Position numbers and translations under genes: made by a program
The notes under the pieces: model-generated
What the model saw: the letters and a program-made list of their open reading frames with translations, nothing else
The model's database searches: none
Told to the model about the DNA's origin: nothing
DNA from: Asaia bogorensis
GTDB lineage: Bacteria; Pseudomonadota; Alphaproteobacteria; Acetobacterales; Acetobacteraceae
DNA: 20,565 bases
Assembly (NCBI GenBank): GCA_945886995.1
Contig: CAMCZJ010000023.1
Span: 1 to 20,565 of the forward strand
Direction: 5' to 3'
In this document: positions 1 to 7,564 of the stretch, piece by piece
Layout: every line of letters starts with the position of its first letter
How positions within the stretch are numbered: position 1 is the first letter of the stretch

Positions 1-52
1 GCCAGACAATCTGCGCGCCGCGCTGCAGCGCATCACCCTGAACGCTTCGTAA
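1..52 (+). CDS. C-terminal tail of an upstream gene (partial)
   Basis: One plus-strand frame is open from the window edge to a TAA at 50-52. It encodes about 16 residues ending in ITLNAS. Only 16 bases separate this stop from the start of the dehydrogenase gene, so it is probably the preceding gene of the same operon. The fragment is too short to name a family. The open frame could be chance, but the tight spacing and the absence of any other start signal before position 69 favour a real gene end. Confidence 0.5.
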   Translation, partial: PDNLRAALQRITLNAS

Positions 53-68
53 TTTCAAGGAACACCTT

Positions 69-1037
69 ATGTCTATTGCCCCCATCAAGCGTTTCGCCAT
101 TCTGGATGATTACCAGGGCGTGGCACTTTCCCTCGGCCCCTGGGACAAGCTGCCCAAGGGCGTTGAGATCACCGTCTTTCGCGATACCATCACCGATCAC
201 GCGGCGTTGGTTGAAAGGCTGAAGCCTTTTGATGCCATCCTCGCGATGCGCGAAAGAACGCCCTTTCCGCGCAAGCTGATCGAAGCCCTGCCCAATTTGC
301 GGCTGATTATCACAACCGGCGGGCGCAATCGTTCCATTGACGCCGCCGCCTGCGCTGAACGTGGCGTGGTGTTTTGCGGCACGGGCACTTCCGGCGATCC
401 AACGGCGGATTTGACCTGGGGGCTGATCCTGTCCCTGGTGCGCGATATTCCGCGCCAGCAGGATGCGCTGCGCGCCGGTCGCTGGCAGACGCATATTGGC
501 CTGGGGCTGGAAGGCAAAACGCTCGGTGTGATTGGCCTTGGCAAGCTTGGCGGGCGCGTTGCGAAAATCGGCCAGGCCTTCGGCATGAAGGTGCTGGCCT
601 GGTCCACCAACCTGACCGATGAACGCGCCACTGAGATTGGCGCAACCCGCGTGGACAAGGCGACTTTGCTGCGTGAAGCCGATGTGGTCACGCTGCATCT
701 GATCCTGTCAGATCGGTCGCGCAATACCATCACCGCGCCTGATCTTGCTTTGATGAAGCCAACATCCTTCATCGTGAACACCAGCCGCGGGCCGCTGATT
801 GAACAGGCCGCGCTGATTGCCGCACTCAAGGAAGGCCGCATCGCCGGCGCTGGCTTGGATGTGTTTGATATTGAACCGCTGCCGGCGGATCACCCGATCC
901 TGAGCGCCCCCAATACGGTGCTGACGCCGCATCTTGGTTATGTGACGGAACAAAATTATCGCACCTATTACGAGGTGACGGTTGCCGCCATCAATGCCTT
1001 CGTGGCGGGCGCCCCGATTGGCGTGATCAAGCCATGA
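69..1037 (+). CDS. D-2-hydroxyacid dehydrogenase family protein
   Basis: NAD(P)-dependent oxidoreductase of the D-isomer-specific 2-hydroxyacid dehydrogenase family, which interconverts 2-keto acids and D-2-hydroxyacids in the cytoplasm. The protein has 322 residues, the usual length. The Rossmann fingerprint GLGKLG lies at residues 156-161. The family's catalytic triad is visible as Arg240 (in NTSRGPLI), Glu269 (in DIEPLP) and His288 (in TPHLGY). The ATG at 69 is preceded by AAGGA at 58-62, a good ribosome site. The stop overlaps the start of the hydrolase gene by four bases, so the two are translationally coupled. The true substrate cannot be read from the sequence; phosphoglycerate, glyoxylate or hydroxypyruvate types are all possible. 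The family assignment is firm. Confidence 0.93.
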   Translation: MSIAPIKRFAILDDYQGVALSLGPWDKLPKGVEITVFRDTITDHAALVERLKPFDAILAMRERTPFPRKLIEALPNLRLIITTGGRNRSIDAAACAERGVVFCGTGTSGDPTADLTWGLILSLVRDIPRQQDALRAGRWQTHIGLGLEGKTLGVIGLGKLGGRVAKIGQAFGMKVLAWSTNLTDERATEIGATRVDKATLLREADVVTLHLILSDRSRNTITAPDLALMKPTSFIVNTSRGPLIEQAALIAALKEGRIAGAGLDVFDIEPLPADHPILSAPNTVLTPHLGYVTEQNYRTYYEVTVAAINAFVAGAPIGVIKP

Positions 1038-1882
1038 CGAGCCCCTATACCGTGCCAGAAGGCTGGGCCGGCTGGCCCCAGGCCGCGCGCGATGCGGCTT
1101 ATGACAATTTGGCCGGCGTGGCCGATAGCGCGGCGCAGGTTGCCAATCGCAATGCGCTATCGGTCGCGTTTCGTGCTGCCCATACCGGGCATCTTGATCT
1201 GCCTTTTGGCAGTGGTGCGCGGGAAGCCTGGGATCTCTACCCCGCCGCGCGCGCCGATGCGCCCTGCCTGGTCTTCATCCATGGCGGCTATTGGCAGCGC
1301 AATCGGCGGGAGGATTTCGCCATCATGGCCGAAGGCGCCTTGGCCGCCGGATGGTCGGTTGGGATTTGCGGCTATACCCTGGCGCCTGAGGCATCCATGA
1401 CGCGCATTGTTGCTGAAATCCACGCCGCGCTGGATTGGCTCGGCGCGCATGGCGCCGCGCATGGCGTGGCCGGCAAGGTTGTCGCTTCCGGCTGGTCCGC
1501 CGGCGGGCATTTGGCGGCGCTGGCGGCGGAACACCCCTTGGTGGTGGGCGCACTCGCCATGTCTGGCATTTATGAATTGGCGCCGATTGCCGAGACCAAT
1601 TTGAACGACAAGCTGCATTTGACGCCCGACGAAATCGCGGCGCATTCGCCGATCCGCCGACCCGTGGTGCAAAAGCCCATCGCCATTGCCTATGGCGCGC
1701 GGGAATTGCCGGAACTGCGCCGGCAAAGCCATGTGTTTCATCGCCACCGTGCGGAGGCGCAGGCACCCGGCGCGCTGATCCCAGTGCCGGAGGCGGATCA
1801 CTTTCGCGTGCTGGAAGCGCTTTGGCGCGAAGATGGGGTGTTGTTGCGCGCAGCGGCAGAGGTTTTGGTGGCGGCGGGGTAA
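1034..1882 (+). CDS. alpha/beta hydrolase, arylformamidase (kynurenine formamidase)-like
   Basis: Serine hydrolase with an alpha/beta fold, 282 residues, no signal peptide, presumably cytoplasmic. The oxyanion-hole motif HGGYWQ is at residues 83-88, a form typical of arylformamidases. The nucleophile elbow GWSAGG places the catalytic serine at Ser155. A DHF motif near the C terminus gives His256 as the likely catalytic histidine. The ATG at 1034 lies inside the end of the dehydrogenase gene (ATGA overlap), so the two are cotranslated. No tryptophan-degradation genes are visible nearby, so kynurenine formamidase activity is only one possibility. A general esterase or amidase acting with the hydroxyacid dehydrogenase is equally plausible. 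A strong terminator follows 20 bases after the stop. Confidence 0.85.
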   Translation: MTSPYTVPEGWAGWPQAARDAAYDNLAGVADSAAQVANRNALSVAFRAAHTGHLDLPFGSGAREAWDLYPAARADAPCLVFIHGGYWQRNRREDFAIMAEGALAAGWSVGICGYTLAPEASMTRIVAEIHAALDWLGAHGAAHGVAGKVVASGWSAGGHLAALAAEHPLVVGALAMSGIYELAPIAETNLNDKLHLTPDEIAAHSPIRRPVVQKPIAIAYGARELPELRRQSHVFHRHRAEAQAPGALIPVPEADHFRVLEALWREDGVLLRAAAEVLVAAG

Positions 1883-1901
1883 CCCGCCCCACCCCCAAAC
1901 A

Positions 1902-1932
1902 AAAACGGCGCGGGAAGGCCCCGCGCCGTTTT
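1902..1932. terminator. bidirectional Rho-independent terminator
   Basis: A 13-bp uninterrupted stem (1902-1914 with 1920-1932) has a five-base loop, AAGGC. The outer four pairs are A-T, so the hairpin is followed by a T run on either strand. It lies between the convergent hydrolase gene (stop at 1882) and fusA (stop at 2012) and can end transcription from both sides. This is read directly from the sequence. Confidence 0.85.
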
Positions 1933-1966
1933 GCGTTTCAGCGGTTGCGCCAGCGTTTGTTTGGTC

Positions 1967-2015
1967 GCATTTTCCGAGCCGCCAAGTGATTCCACTTGGC
2001 TTGAAAATGCTCTAG
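1967..2015. repeat. compound intergenic palindrome abutting the fusA stop codon
   Basis: There are two nested perfect stems. The outer is GCATTTTC (1967-1974) with GAAAATGC (2003-2010). The inner is GCCAAGTG (1981-1988) with CACTTGGC (1993-2000), closed by a four-base ATTC loop. The stems are separated by an asymmetric internal loop of six bases against two. The element ends in GCTCTAG, and its CTA at 2012-2014 is the complement of the fusA TAG stop. The layout resembles the short palindromic intergenic repeats dispersed in many alphaproteobacterial genomes (RIME-like). No second copy was seen in this window, so repeat status is inferred from general knowledge. Confidence 0.55.
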
Positions 2016-4093
2016 GCCGACTTCGCCATGATCTCATCCGCGATATTGCGCGGCACGGGATCGTAATGGTGGAATTGCATGGAGAAGGAAGCACGCCCCT
2101 TCGTCATGCCGCGCAAATTGGAAATGTAGCCGAACATTTCCTTCAGCGGCACATGCGCGCGCACAATCACGCTCGTGCCCGCCATGTCCTGGCTTTGGAT
2201 CACGCCGCGGCGGCGGTTCAAATCGCCCACCACATCGCCCACGTGATCAGACGGCGTGGTCACTTCCACATCCATGATCGGCTCCAGAATTACTGGGCCG
2301 GCCTTCTTCATGCCTTCGCGGAAGCAGGCCTTGGCGGCGATTTCAAACGCCAGCGCGCTTGAGTCGACGTCGTGATACTTGCCATCCACCAGGCTGTACT
2401 TGAAGTCCACGGTCGGGAAGCCGGCCAGCACGCCGGTATCGGCCTGCACCTTGATGCCCTTTTCAACGGCCGGGATGTATTCGCGCGGCACGGAACCACC
2501 AACAACGCCGTTGACGAATTCGATACCCTCGTTCCGTTCCTTCGGTTCGAAGATGATCTTCACTTCAGCGTATTGGCCCGAACCGCCCGACTGCTTCTTA
2601 TGGGTGTAGGTTTCGGTGTGCGCCTTGGAGATGGTTTCGCGATACGCCACCTGCGGCGCACCGATATTCGCATCCACACCATATTCGCGCTTCAGGCGGT
2701 CAATGATGATTTCCAGGTGCAATTCGCCCATGCCGGAAAGGATGGTCTGGCCGGTTTCCTGATCGGTGCGAAGACGCAATGACGGATCTTCGCCTGCCAG
2801 CTTCTGCAGGCCAAGGGTCATCTTCTCGACCCCTTCCTTGGTTTTTGGCTCGACCGAGATGTCAATCACGGGCACCGGGAAGGCCATGCGTTCCAGGATC
2901 ACCGCATCTTCCTGCGCGGCCAGCGTGTCACCCGTGCCGGTATCCTTCAGGCCCACGAAAGCCGCGATATCACCCGCGAAGACTTCCTTGATTTCTTCAC
3001 GCTTATCAGCATGCATCTGGAACATGCGGCCGACGCGTTCCTTATGGCCCTTGGTGGTGTTCTGCACCTGGTCACCGGAACGCAGCACGCCGCGATAGAC
3101 GCGCACAAAGGTCAGATTGCCGTATTTGTCATTGATGATCTTGAAGGCGAGGCCAGCGAAGGGCTCATCCTCATTGGCCGGGATCACGCGGCGTTCGGCG
3201 GTTTCATCCTGGCCTTCTTCCGGCGCAACCTTGATGCCTTCACGATCAATCGGGGAAGGCAGATATTCAATCACGGCATCCAGCAGCGGCTGCACGCCCT
3301 TGTTCTTGAAGGCAGTGCCGCATAGCACCGGGCGGAATTCGCCCGAAATGGTGCCGCGCTTGATGCAGCGCTTGAGCGTCTCAATGCTGACATCGCCCTT
3401 GTCGAAATATTCTTCCATCGCCGTTTCATCAATGCCGACAACGGTATCAAGCAGCTTCTGGCGATATTCGGCGGCCTTATCGGCCAAATCGGCGGGGATC
3501 GGCGCTTCGTGATACTTGGCGCCGAGTTCGTCGCCTTCCCAGATCAACGCCTTCATTTCAACCAGGTCAACAATGCCAAGGAAGGTGTCTTCAATGCCGA
3601 TCGGCAATTGCAGCGCAACCCAATTGATGCCGAGCTTTTCCGTAAGCGTATCGGCAGCGCGGTAGAAATCGGCGCCGGTGCGGTCAAGCTTATTGATGAA
3701 GATGATGCGCGGCACATTGTAGCGGTCAGCCAGGCGCCAATTTGTCTCAGACTGCGGCTGCACACCGGCGACACCTTCAATGATGAAGATCGCTCCATCA
3801 AGCACGCGCAAGGACCGGTTCACTTCAATGTTGAAGTCAATATGGCCGGGCGTATCAATGATGTTGATGCGGTGGTCATTCCACACGGCGGTCACGGCGG
3901 CGGAGGTGATGGTGATCCCGCGCTCGCGTTCCTGATCCATATAATCGGTGGTGGTATTGCCTTCATGCACTTCACCGATCTTGTGGGACTTACCGGTGTA
4001 GTACAGGATACGTTCCGTCGTGGTGGTCTTGCCCGCGTCAATATGCGCGGTGATGCCGATATTGCGGATGCGATCAAGCGGGGTACGCGCCAC
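2012..4093 (-). CDS. fusA: translation elongation factor G (EF-G)
   Basis: GTPase that drives ribosomal translocation and, with the recycling factor, ribosome recycling. With the GTG start at 4093 it has 693 residues, typical for EF-G. The G motifs are present: AHIDAGKT (16-23), DTPGH (80-84) and NKLD (134-137). The later EF-G domains continue to the C terminus without a break. The GTG is chosen because GGAGG (4100-4104) sits six bases upstream and translation then begins with the family-typical ARTPLDRIRNIG. An in-frame ATG at 4156 would add 21 residues unlike EF-G and has no ribosome site. The gene stands alone here, without rpsL, rpsG or tuf. The switch I region reads GNTTTDYMDQERERG rather than the commoner GAATMDWMEQEQERG. 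It still looks like a full, active EF-G, though a second paralogue elsewhere cannot be excluded. Confidence 0.95.
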   Translation of the reverse strand: MARTPLDRIRNIGITAHIDAGKTTTTERILYYTGKSHKIGEVHEGNTTTDYMDQERERGITITSAAVTAVWNDHRINIIDTPGHIDFNIEVNRSLRVLDGAIFIIEGVAGVQPQSETNWRLADRYNVPRIIFINKLDRTGADFYRAADTLTEKLGINWVALQLPIGIEDTFLGIVDLVEMKALIWEGDELGAKYHEAPIPADLADKAAEYRQKLLDTVVGIDETAMEEYFDKGDVSIETLKRCIKRGTISGEFRPVLCGTAFKNKGVQPLLDAVIEYLPSPIDREGIKVAPEEGQDETAERRVIPANEDEPFAGLAFKIINDKYGNLTFVRVYRGVLRSGDQVQNTTKGHKERVGRMFQMHADKREEIKEVFAGDIAAFVGLKDTGTGDTLAAQEDAVILERMAFPVPVIDISVEPKTKEGVEKMTLGLQKLAGEDPSLRLRTDQETGQTILSGMGELHLEIIIDRLKREYGVDANIGAPQVAYRETISKAHTETYTHKKQSGGSGQYAEVKIIFEPKERNEGIEFVNGVVGGSVPREYIPAVEKGIKVQADTGVLAGFPTVDFKYSLVDGKYHDVDSSALAFEIAAKACFREGMKKAGPVILEPIMDVEVTTPSDHVGDVVGDLNRRRGVIQSQDMAGTSVIVRAHVPLKEMFGYISNLRGMTKGRASFSMQFHHYDPVPRNIADEIMAKSA

Positions 4094-4111
4094 GGTGGGC
4101 CTCCATAAGCA

Positions 4112-4142
4112 AAAGCCGGACGCCCGCCCCGGCTTTCGCCGG
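4112..4142 (-). promoter_or_regulatory. alternative hairpins in the fusA leader, possible attenuator
   Basis: Just upstream of the fusA ribosome site, one GCCGG segment of the transcript can pair in two exclusive ways. Pairing with the upstream CCGGC gives a five-pair stem closed by a GAAA tetraloop (4129-4142). Pairing with the downstream copy gives the eight-pair stem AAAGCCGG/CCGGCTTT (4112-4119 with 4129-4136) followed by TTTT. The second form resembles a weak terminator. The pairings are seen directly; regulation is inferred. Confidence 0.4.
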
Positions 4143-4240
4143 ACGTCGCCCGCCATAAGGGTTCAGGTTTGAGCCTTCAGTGACGGCTATCTGCGATGTT
4201 CGGGCGCGGTTTGCAAGCGCAAAGGGGCGGCGGGGTCCGG

Positions 4241-4269
4241 TTTATTCGCCCAAAGGTGTGATTTCACAA
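4241..4269 (-). promoter_or_regulatory. candidate promoter for fusA
   Basis: On the minus strand TTGTGA (4264-4269) and AATAAA (4241-4246) are separated by 17 bases; each matches four of six consensus positions. Initiation here would give a leader of roughly 140 bases containing the alternative hairpins. The candidate also overlaps a short TGTGA/TCACA inverted repeat at 4257-4268. It was read by eye only. Confidence 0.3.
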
Positions 4270-4319
4270 GGATTGGTTGGGCGATGCCCTGCCCCGAATC
4301 GCGCCGACTGGGCGGCGTG

Positions 4320-5267
4320 TCAGTCCAGCCTTATCCCTTCGGCCATGATCAAATCGCGCATTTCAGCCCGCTCGGTGGCCAGGAATCGGGCGAAGGCTTC
4401 AGGGCCTTCCGCGGCGGGCATCAGGCCCAGCGCTTCCAGCCGGGGCGCCAAGGCGGGCTGTTCCACGGCGTCCTTCGCGGCGCCGGCAAGGCGGGCGATC
4501 ACTGGGGCGGGGGTGGCGGCTGGCGCCAAAAGCCCGAGCCAATCGCCCATTTGAAACCCAGCAAACCCCTGTTCGCTGATCGTCGGCAACGCCGGGAAGG
4601 CTTTGCTCCGCGTTGCCACGGAAAGCCCGATGGCGCGAGCCTTGCCGTCCCGGATCAAGGGTGTCGCCAAGGCAAGGGAGGTGAAGCCGAAAGGCACATC
4701 GCCACGCAACAAGCCGGCCATCTGATCCGCCCCGCCGCGATAGGGAACGTGTTCGCCCTTGATCCCCGCCCGCCGCAGCAGGCTTGCGGCGGCCAGATGG
4801 GTGCGGGACCCGACACCGACACTGCCATAGCGCGCTTCGGCAGGGTTGGCGCGAAGCCGCGTGAGCAAGCCAGGCAAATCCGCCACGCCATATTCCGCGC
4901 GGGTGATAAGGATAAGCGGCAAGGTCGCCACTAAAGTGATAGGCGCCAGATCCCGAACATAATCAAAGCCAAGCCCGCGCATCAGGAAGGGGTTCACAGA
5001 CTGCCCACCCGAATCCAGCAATATTGCGCCGCCATCCGGAGCCGCTTGCGCAACAAATCCGGCAGCGACGGCACCTGATGCACCGCTGCGATTTTCGGGC
5101 GTTACGGTGCCGCCAAGCACTTCACCCATGCGCGGTGCCATCAGCCGACCGAGGATATCGGTGCTGCCCCCTGGGGGGAAAGCAATGATCAGGCGCGATG
5201 AGCGGTCTGGCGCTTGCGCCAAGGCGGGGGCGGCCAGCAAGCTGGCGAGGATTGAGCGTCGAAGCAT
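4320..5267 (-). CDS. Bug/TctC-family periplasmic solute-binding protein
   Basis: Periplasmic binding protein of the tripartite tricarboxylate transporter receptor (Bug, TctC) family, which captures carboxylates or related small molecules. The protein has 315 residues. An N-terminal signal peptide (MLRRSILASLLAAPALAQA) probably ends at the AQA site. Family hallmarks are AFPPGGSTD shortly after the signal, a QAAPDG segment, and VPYRGGADQM in the second lobe. No TctA/TctB membrane genes lie nearby, so it is an orphan binding protein, as is common in this family. The start at 5267 has a weak AGG four bases upstream, inside a perfect 13-base palindrome. The ligand cannot be told from the sequence. 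Confidence 0.9.
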   Translation of the reverse strand: MLRRSILASLLAAPALAQAPDRSSRLIIAFPPGGSTDILGRLMAPRMGEVLGGTVTPENRSGASGAVAAGFVAQAAPDGGAILLDSGGQSVNPFLMRGLGFDYVRDLAPITLVATLPLILITRAEYGVADLPGLLTRLRANPAEARYGSVGVGSRTHLAAASLLRRAGIKGEHVPYRGGADQMAGLLRGDVPFGFTSLALATPLIRDGKARAIGLSVATRSKAFPALPTISEQGFAGFQMGDWLGLLAPAATPAPVIARLAGAAKDAVEQPALAPRLEALGLMPAAEGPEAFARFLATERAEMRDLIMAEGIRLD

Positions 5268-5272
5268 AATGC

Positions 5273-5285
5273 CTGATCCGATCAG
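5273..5285. promoter_or_regulatory. short perfect palindrome over the ribosome site of the binding-protein gene
   Basis: CTGATC and GATCAG flank one central base, five bases before the ATG at 5267 on the minus strand. It could be a small operator, or an RNA stem that hides part of the ribosome site. A 13-base palindrome can also arise by chance. Confidence 0.25.
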
Positions 5286-5323
5286 TGCCAGTTACGGTCA
5301 AGAGAAACAATTATGAAAGGCCA

Positions 5324-5851
5324 TCAAAGGCGACGCATGCCTTTGGCGAAGCGGTGGGCATTTTCCACGTAATGCGCAGCGGAACCGAGCAGGCGTTGCC
5401 TGGTTTCCGCATCAAGCGCGCGGATTACCTTGGCCGGCGCGCCCATCACCAATGAACCTTCGGGAATCTCCTTCCCCTCGGTCACCAGCGCGCCGGCGCC
5501 GATAATGCTGCCCGCACCAATCCGCGCACCATTCATCACCGTGGCCCCCATGCCAATCAGCGCGCCATCGCCAATGGTGCAGCCATGCAGGATGGCACGA
5601 TGCCCAATTGTGACATCGGCCCCAATGGTCAGCGGGAATCCCATATCGGAATGCAGCACCGCGCCTTCCTGGATGTTGCTGCGCGCGCCGATGCGAATGG
5701 GTTCATTGTCGCCGCGAATGGCCGCGCCAAACCAGATGCCGACATCCTCCGCCAGGATCACATGCCCCACCACCTGCGCGTCGGGCGCGATCCAAAAACG
5801 ACCCTCGCCTGGGGTTTGCGGGATCAGATCATCAAGCGCATAAATCGGCAT
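5324..5851 (-). CDS. gamma-carbonic anhydrase-like hexapeptide (left-handed beta-helix) protein
   Basis: Cytoplasmic trimer-forming protein of the gamma-carbonic anhydrase/YrdA/PaaY group, 175 residues. Isoleucine-rich hexapeptide repeats run from about residue 24 to 140. Residues matching the metal site of archaeal Cam are present: His67, His84 and His89 as ligands, with Arg46 and Asp48 in AIRGDNE and Gln61 also conserved. The acidic loop of Cam is absent, as in CamH and YrdA. The ATG at 5851 is chosen because AGGAAGGA lies about six bases upstream and MPIYALDD is a normal family start; the frame is open further upstream. It lies downstream of the CoA-transferase gene on the same strand, 51 bases away. 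Carbonic anhydrase activity is possible but many members have no proven activity. Confidence 0.88.
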   Translation of the reverse strand: MPIYALDDLIPQTPGEGRFWIAPDAQVVGHVILAEDVGIWFGAAIRGDNEPIRIGARSNIQEGAVLHSDMGFPLTIGADVTIGHRAILHGCTIGDGALIGMGATVMNGARIGAGSIIGAGALVTEGKEIPEGSLVMGAPAKVIRALDAETRQRLLGSAAHYVENAHRFAKGMRRL

Positions 5852-5902
5852 TCTGCGTTCCTTCCTGTGTTTGTGCTGTTCATGACTTCGCAAATGGCAA
5901 GC

Positions 5903-7045
5903 TTAATTGCCCTTGGCTTCGCGGAACGGGCCAAGAATTTCCTCATTATGCTGGCCCGGGCTTGGCAAATCATGCCGCAGCGGCAGGCGTTCCGCGCCGA
6001 ATTGCATGGGCAGCGCCGGCACCTTTGTTTTGCGCCCATCACTCAGCGTCACTTGGTGAAAACCGCCACTGGCGGCAAGATGTCCGTCTTCGAACAAATC
6101 CCACGGCTTGGCGATACGTGAATAAGGCAGGCCGGCGCGGGCGCACATTTCCTCAAGCGCTGCGACGCTGCGTTTGATCAGCATGGATTGCACCAGCGGA
6201 ATCAGGGTTTCGCGGCGCTTGGCACGTTTCGTATTGCTGGAATAATCGGGGTTGTTCAGCGCGGGCTCATTCAATTCGCGGATGAAGATTTCCCACTGGC
6301 GTTCCGTGACCACACCGATGAAAATCTGCTCGCCATCAGCCGTATCAAAAACATCATAAACGCCCCAGGCGCGGCGGCCCGCCGGCATGGGTTCCGGCGC
6401 CTTGCCGGTGATGGCCTGTTGCAGCATGGCGGTAGAAACCAGAAAGGCCGCATTTTCAAACAGCCCCGCCTGCAAATGCTGCCCGCGCCCCGTCGCATCG
6501 CGAAGCCGGAGAGCACCCAGGATGGAAATGGCGCCGAACATGCCGCCCATCATGTCATTCACGGGCGCCCCGGCGCGGAGCGGCCGCCCCGGCGGCCCGG
6601 TCATGTAAGCAAGGCCCGATTGCATCTGCACCACCTCATCCAAGGCAGTGCGGTTTTCATAAGGGCCGGGCAGATAACCCTTAAGCGAACAATAGATCAG
6701 CCGCGGGTTGCGCGCCGAAAGCGCCTCATAGCCCAGGCCCTTGGCTGCAAGCCCGCCAGGGCGGAAATTCTCCACCACCACATCCGCCGTATCAATCAGG
6801 CGCTGCAGGGTTTCCAGATCACCGGCGTCATCCGTATCTATCGTCACACTTTTCTTGTTGCGGCTGAAGGCGGGGAAAAATCCGGTGCCGGATGCGACCA
6901 GATAGCGTGTGCGATCACCCTTGCCCGGGGGTTCTATCTTGATCACCTCGGCCCCCAAATCGGCCAACACCAAGCCGCAAGTGGGCCCCATGACCATGTG
7001 GGAGAATTCAACAACGCGAATTCCGGCGAGCGGAAGCGAATCCAT
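5903..7045 (-). CDS. class III CoA-transferase (CaiB/BaiF family)
   Basis: Family III acyl-CoA transferase that moves CoA between carboxylic acids through an aspartyl-CoA thioester; cytoplasmic. From the ATG at 7045 it has 380 residues. The N-terminal signature (LAGIRVVEFSHMVMGPTCG) and the ADLGAEVIKIEPP motif are typical. The catalytic aspartate is probably Asp136 in TALDEVVQ, followed by QSGLAYMTG. An in-frame GTG at 7105 would add 20 residues that do not resemble the family, so 7045 is preferred. It lies upstream of the gamma-carbonic-anhydrase-like gene and is divergent from the DUF952 gene. The substrate is unknown; formyl-CoA, carnitine and 2-methylacyl types share this fold. Confidence 0.9.
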   Translation of the reverse strand: MDSLPLAGIRVVEFSHMVMGPTCGLVLADLGAEVIKIEPPGKGDRTRYLVASGTGFFPAFSRNKKSVTIDTDDAGDLETLQRLIDTADVVVENFRPGGLAAKGLGYEALSARNPRLIYCSLKGYLPGPYENRTALDEVVQMQSGLAYMTGPPGRPLRAGAPVNDMMGGMFGAISILGALRLRDATGRGQHLQAGLFENAAFLVSTAMLQQAITGKAPEPMPAGRRAWGVYDVFDTADGEQIFIGVVTERQWEIFIRELNEPALNNPDYSSNTKRAKRRETLIPLVQSMLIKRSVAALEEMCARAGLPYSRIAKPWDLFEDGHLAASGGFHQVTLSDGRKTKVPALPMQFGAERLPLRHDLPSPGQHNEEILGPFREAKGN

Positions 7046-7197
7046 GGCGGCAACCTGCGGGCGGGGTGAAAAAGCGGCGCACCTGCCCAGCGGCGCGGCC
7101 CTCACGCAAGCTTAGGCGATTTCGGAAAAGAGCAAAATCAACCAGGCCAAGGGCAACCGCTTTGCCGAGGCCACGGGAATTCAGTAAGCAGCGCCGC

Positions 7198-7554
7198 ATG
7201 AACGATCTGATTTATACCCTGCTGCGCCAAGCCGATTGGCGCGTGGCTGAGGCTGCCGGTGCCTATCAAGGCAGCGCGGATGATCTGCGCGACGGTTTTC
7301 TGCACTTTTCGACCGCAGCGCAGCTACGCGCCAGCGCCGCCAAGCACCGTGCCGGAATCGCCGATTTGATGATGGTGGAAGTGGCTGCGGCAACGCTTGG
7401 GGAGAGCCTGAAATGGGAACCTGCCAGCGGCGGTTCACGCCCGGGTTTGTTTCCGCATCTCTATGGGGTTTTGCCGCTGATTGCGGTGCGCCGCATTGTG
7501 CCACTGCCGCTTGGCGCCGATGGGCGGCATCAGTTCCCGTCGGACATTCCTTGA
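7198..7554 (+). CDS. DUF952 family protein
   Basis: Small cytoplasmic protein of 118 residues that matches the DUF952 family by its characteristic blocks: an N-terminal IYTLL, then GSADDLRDGFLHFSTAAQL (about residues 24-42), and WEP...GLFPHLYGVLPL toward the C terminus. The biochemical role of this family is not established. The ATG at 7198 gives the canonical N terminus; the frame is open upstream but that part is arginine-rich and unlike the family. No strong ribosome site is visible. The stop is ten bases from the stop of the convergent EamA permease gene. Confidence 0.85.
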   Translation: MNDLIYTLLRQADWRVAEAAGAYQGSADDLRDGFLHFSTAAQLRASAAKHRAGIADLMMVEVAAATLGESLKWEPASGGSRPGLFPHLYGVLPLIAVRRIVPLPLGADGRHQFPSDIP

Positions 7555-7564
7555 AGCGGATGCG

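Noticed and set aside
4094..4156. An N-terminal extension of EF-G from an in-frame ATG at 4156
   Set aside because: The 21 extra residues do not resemble EF-G, there is no ribosome site before 4156, and GGAGG lies at the ideal distance from the GTG at 4093.
4257..4268. TGTGA...TCACA resembling a CRP/FNR-type operator upstream of fusA
   Set aside because: The arms are separated by only two bases, whereas CRP-type sites need six, so it is more likely chance or part of the candidate promoter.
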